Assembly: GCA_902778645.1 (NCBI GenBank) | Contig: CACYYO010000010.1 | Span: 1 to 45,814, forward strand | Direction of reading: 5' to 3' | Length of the DNA stretch: 45,814 nt | Origin: an uncultured Rhodospirillales bacterium | GTDB lineage: Bacteria; Pseudomonadota; Alphaproteobacteria; RF32; CAG-239 | In this document: one piece after another, positions 43,100-45,814 of the stretch | Position numbering within the stretch: position 1 is the stretch's first letter | Layout: every line of letters begins with the position of its first letter | The notes under the pieces: model-generated | Databases searched by the model: none | What the model saw: the letters and a program-made list of their open reading frames with translations, nothing else | What the model was told of the DNA's origin: nothing | Made by a program: the position numbers and the translations under genes

Positions 43100-45814
43100 A
43101 TGTCAGAAGTTAAAATGAAAATGATGGATGGTAACGAGGCTGCCGCTTCTGTTGCCCACCGCATGAATGAAGTCTGCGTTATCTACCCGATTACCCCATC
43201 TTCTCCGATGGGTGAATGGGCAGATGCGTGGTCTGCCGCCAAACAAAAGAACATTTGGGGTGTTATCCCTGAAGTTCAGGAAATGCAATCCGAAGCCGGT
43301 GCCGCCGGTGCTTGCCATGGCTCTCTCCAGGCTGGTGCCTTAACCACCACTTTTACGGCTTCTCAAGGTTTGCTTTTGATGATTCCGAACATGTATAAAA
43401 TTGCCGGTGAATTAAGCCCGTTTGTTATGCATGTTGCCGCTCGTTCTTTGGCTTATCATGCCTTATCAATCTTTGGTGATCACACTGACGTCATGAGCTG
43501 CCGCCAAACCGGTTTTGCAATGCTCTGCTCTAACTCTGTCCAAGAGGCTCATGATATGGCCGCCATTGCTCAAACCTCAACATTACGCTCACGCGTTCCG
43601 TTTATGCACTTCTTTGATGGTTTCCGTACATCTCACGAAATCAAAAAGATTAAATTGCTCTCTGATGATGATTTACGTGCGATGTTAGAAGGTGTTGATT
43701 ATCAGTTTAATGCCAAACACGCACTTCGTCCGGAATCTCCGGTCATTCGCGGTACGGCTCAAAACCCGGATGTTTTCTTCCAAGGTCGCGAGGCATCTAA
43801 CCCCTACTACGCTAAGGTTGAGGGTATCGTCCAAGGAGAAATGGATAAATTTGCGAAAATCAGCGGTCGTCAGTACCATGTTGTTGATTACACCGGTGCA
43901 AAAGATGCTGAGCAAGTTATTGTTATTATGGGTTCCGGCGGTGAAACCGTTGAAGAGACAATCGCTTACTTGAATGCTCAAGGCGCTAAGTTAGGCGTTT
44001 TGAAAGTTCATTTATATCGTCCGTTCCCGACATCATCATTCTTAAAAGCTCTCCCCTCAACAGTTAAAACCATTTCTGTTTTGGATAGAACAAAAGAATC
44101 CGGTGCAACCGGTGAACCTCTATATTTGGATGTCGTTGCTACCGTTTCTCAAGCCTATGCACATGGTCAAATTAAATCTATGCCGAAAATCGTCGGCGGC
44201 CGTTACGGCTTATCTTCTAAAGAATTTACACCGGGAATGGTTAAAGCCGTCTTCGACAATGGCGCAAAAGCTGAACCGATTAACTCTTTCTCTGTCGGTA
44301 TCAATGACGATGTTAACAAAACATCATTGCCTTATGACGATTCGGCTATTGATACGGAAGGTAAAGATGTTGTTCGTACCGTTTTCTTCGGCTTGGGTGC
44401 TGATGGTACGGTTGGTGCCAACAAAAACTCCATTAAGATTATTGCTGAAGATGCCGGTAAATATGGTCAAGGCTATTTCGTTTACGATTCTCGTAAATCA
44501 GGTTCTATGACCACATCTCACCTACGCTTTTCTGACAACCCGATTAAATCTGCTTATTTGATTAACAAAGCAGACTTTGTTGCTTGCCACCAATTTGCCT
44601 TCATGAATAAGGTTGACATTTTGGGTATTGCGAAACAAGGCGCGACCTTCTTGCTCAATGCCCCTTACGAAGGCAATGAAGTATGGAATCACTTAAGCAA
44701 AGAGGTTCAACAAACCATTATTGATAAGAAGTTAAACTTCTACGTCATCAATGCGGTTGATGTTGCTCGTCAAACAGGCATGGGAGCTCGCATTAATACC
44801 ATTATGCAAACCTGCTTCTTCGCTATTTCTAACATTTTGCCGAAGGATGAAGCAATCGCTCAGATTAAAAATGCAATTAAGAAGACGTACAGCAAAAAAG
44901 GTGACGCTATCGTTCAAAAGAACTTTGCTGCTGTTGATGCAACATTAGAGCACTTGCACAAAGTTGATGTTCCGTCATCTGCGACATCTTCAATCAGAAT
45001 GTCTGCACCGGTTCCGGCCAATGCCCCTGAGTTTGTTAAGAAATTAACAGCTGAAATAATTGCCGGTCGCGGTGAACAATTACCTGTTTCTGCATTCAAA
45101 GACGTTGTTGACGGCACTTGGCCGACCGGAACAACACAATATGAAAAACGTTGTATTGCCACTGAAATTCCGGTATGGGATGCCAGCGCATGTATCCAAT
45201 GCGGTAAATGTTCGTTAGTCTGCCCGCATGGCGTTATTCGTATGAAGGTAGCAACGGAAGAACAATTAAAGAATGCTCCGGCGACTTTGAAATCAGCTGA
45301 TTACAAAGGTAAAGAATTTGCAGGTAAAAAGTTCATCTTGCAAATTTCTCCGGAAGATTGTACCGGTTGCGGTATTTGTACATCTGCTTGCCCGGTTAAA
45401 AATAAAGAAAATCCGGAACGTCACGCCATCAACATGGATCATATCGAAAACCATCTGGAGGCAGAAGTTGCGAACTGGAATTTCTTTGAGACCTTACCTT
45501 ATGTCAAGAGAACAGAAGTTGTTAAGAATTTACCGAAGACAACCCAGCTCATTCAACCGTTGTTTGAGTATTCCGGTGCTTGCGCGGGTTGCGGTGAAAC
45601 ACCATATGTTAAACTCTTAACCCAATTGTTTGGTGACCGCATGGTTGTTGCCAATGCAACCGGTTGTTCTTCAATCTACTCCGGTAACTTGCCGACCACC
45701 CCTTACGCAAAGGATGAAAAAGGTCATGGTCCGGCTTGGGCAAACTCATTGTTCGAGGATAATGCCGAATTTGGTTTAGGAATGAGATTTTCTATTGACC
45801 AGCAAACCAAGTTT
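43100..45814 (+). CDS. nifJ: pyruvate:ferredoxin (flavodoxin) oxidoreductase, 3' end outside the window
   Basis: The first 905 codons of a single-chain enzyme that is normally about 1170-1200 residues. It oxidises pyruvate to acetyl-CoA and CO2 and reduces ferredoxin or flavodoxin. Seen: the N-terminal domain MSEVKMKMMDGNEAAASVAHRMNEVCVIYPITPSSPMGEWAD, a CoA/TPP region with ITPSSPMGE and TASQGLLLMIPNMYKIAGEL, GATGEPLYLDV, two [4Fe-4S] clusters (CIQCGKCSLVCPHG from about residue 698 and CTGCGICTSACPV from about 754) and the TPP domain start ACAGCGETPYVKLL (about 828). AAGG nine bases upstream supports the start. It indicates anaerobic pyruvate metabolism. Confidence 0.96.
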   Translation, partial: MSEVKMKMMDGNEAAASVAHRMNEVCVIYPITPSSPMGEWADAWSAAKQKNIWGVIPEVQEMQSEAGAAGACHGSLQAGALTTTFTASQGLLLMIPNMYKIAGELSPFVMHVAARSLAYHALSIFGDHTDVMSCRQTGFAMLCSNSVQEAHDMAAIAQTSTLRSRVPFMHFFDGFRTSHEIKKIKLLSDDDLRAMLEGVDYQFNAKHALRPESPVIRGTAQNPDVFFQGREASNPYYAKVEGIVQGEMDKFAKISGRQYHVVDYTGAKDAEQVIVIMGSGGETVEETIAYLNAQGAKLGVLKVHLYRPFPTSSFLKALPSTVKTISVLDRTKESGATGEPLYLDVVATVSQAYAHGQIKSMPKIVGGRYGLSSKEFTPGMVKAVFDNGAKAEPINSFSVGINDDVNKTSLPYDDSAIDTEGKDVVRTVFFGLGADGTVGANKNSIKIIAEDAGKYGQGYFVYDSRKSGSMTTSHLRFSDNPIKSAYLINKADFVACHQFAFMNKVDILGIAKQGATFLLNAPYEGNEVWNHLSKEVQQTIIDKKLNFYVINAVDVARQTGMGARINTIMQTCFFAISNILPKDEAIAQIKNAIKKTYSKKGDAIVQKNFAAVDATLEHLHKVDVPSSATSSIRMSAPVPANAPEFVKKLTAEIIAGRGEQLPVSAFKDVVDGTWPTGTTQYEKRCIATEIPVWDASACIQCGKCSLVCPHGVIRMKVATEEQLKNAPATLKSADYKGKEFAGKKFILQISPEDCTGCGICTSACPVKNKENPERHAINMDHIENHLEAEVANWNFFETLPYVKRTEVVKNLPKTTQLIQPLFEYSGACAGCGETPYVKLLTQLFGDRMVVANATGCSSIYSGNLPTTPYAKDEKGHGPAWANSLFEDNAEFGLGMRFSIDQQTKF

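Overview
The window comes from an AT-rich, flagellated, Gram-negative bacterium that is most probably an alphaproteobacterium. The evidence is a FlaF-like protein (FlaF is an alphaproteobacterial flagellin regulator), an outer membrane with LolCDE and Mla lipid and lipoprotein transport, FlgH/FlgA ring genes, HflKC-DegP, and a uracil-DNA glycosylase of the alphaproteobacterial type. A pyruvate:ferredoxin/flavodoxin oxidoreductase at the right edge points to an anaerobic or fermentative life. A host-gut lineage of uncultured Rhodospirillales-like bacteria is my best guess, but it is an inference and not proven by the sequence. No phage, insertion sequence, CRISPR array or rRNA is visible.

Layout. 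Positions 1-340 hold a structured non-coding stretch and perhaps the first codons of a leftward gene. A leftward block follows (341-13947): sirtuin cobB, a U32 peptidase-like protein and pgpA; enolase; an unusually short FtsK-type motor; clpX and clpP; a four-gene membrane-sugar module (SMR-type half-transporter, methyltransferase, polyprenyl-phosphate GT2, GT-C glycosyltransferase); then trigger factor and tRNA-Leu(UAG). The sugar module sits between tig and clpPX, which are often neighbours. Next come rightward genes (14225-17179: TPR lipoprotein, prfC), leftward genes (17223-20855: an unknown protein, comEC, mrp), a rightward quality-control operon (20954-24687: hflK-hflC-degP-holC), a second copy of the unknown protein and a DegT aminotransferase (24729-26471), and the rightward mlaA-mlaC-EF-hand operon (26657-28956).

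From 29044 to 33166 leftward genes encode a soluble lytic transglycosylase, two related secreted cysteine proteins and a uracil-DNA glycosylase. A TPR lipoprotein follows (33322-35100, rightward). Then come a small EF-hand protein, lolD and lolC/E (leftward), a tandem double-FlaF protein, and the flagellar cluster flgF-flgG-flgA-flgH (leftward). The right end has two sister small lipoproteins, a 49-residue membrane protein and the first 905 codons of nifJ.

Most transcription units end in clear hairpin/T-tract terminators, many shared by convergent genes. The region 37.5-42.7 kb is rich in intergenic palindromes and small repeats, which are absent from most of the rest of the window. The most novel-looking items are the Arn-like sugar module, the double FlaF, the two secreted cysteine-framework families, the transmembrane-less FtsK, and the palindromic elements around the flagellar genes.
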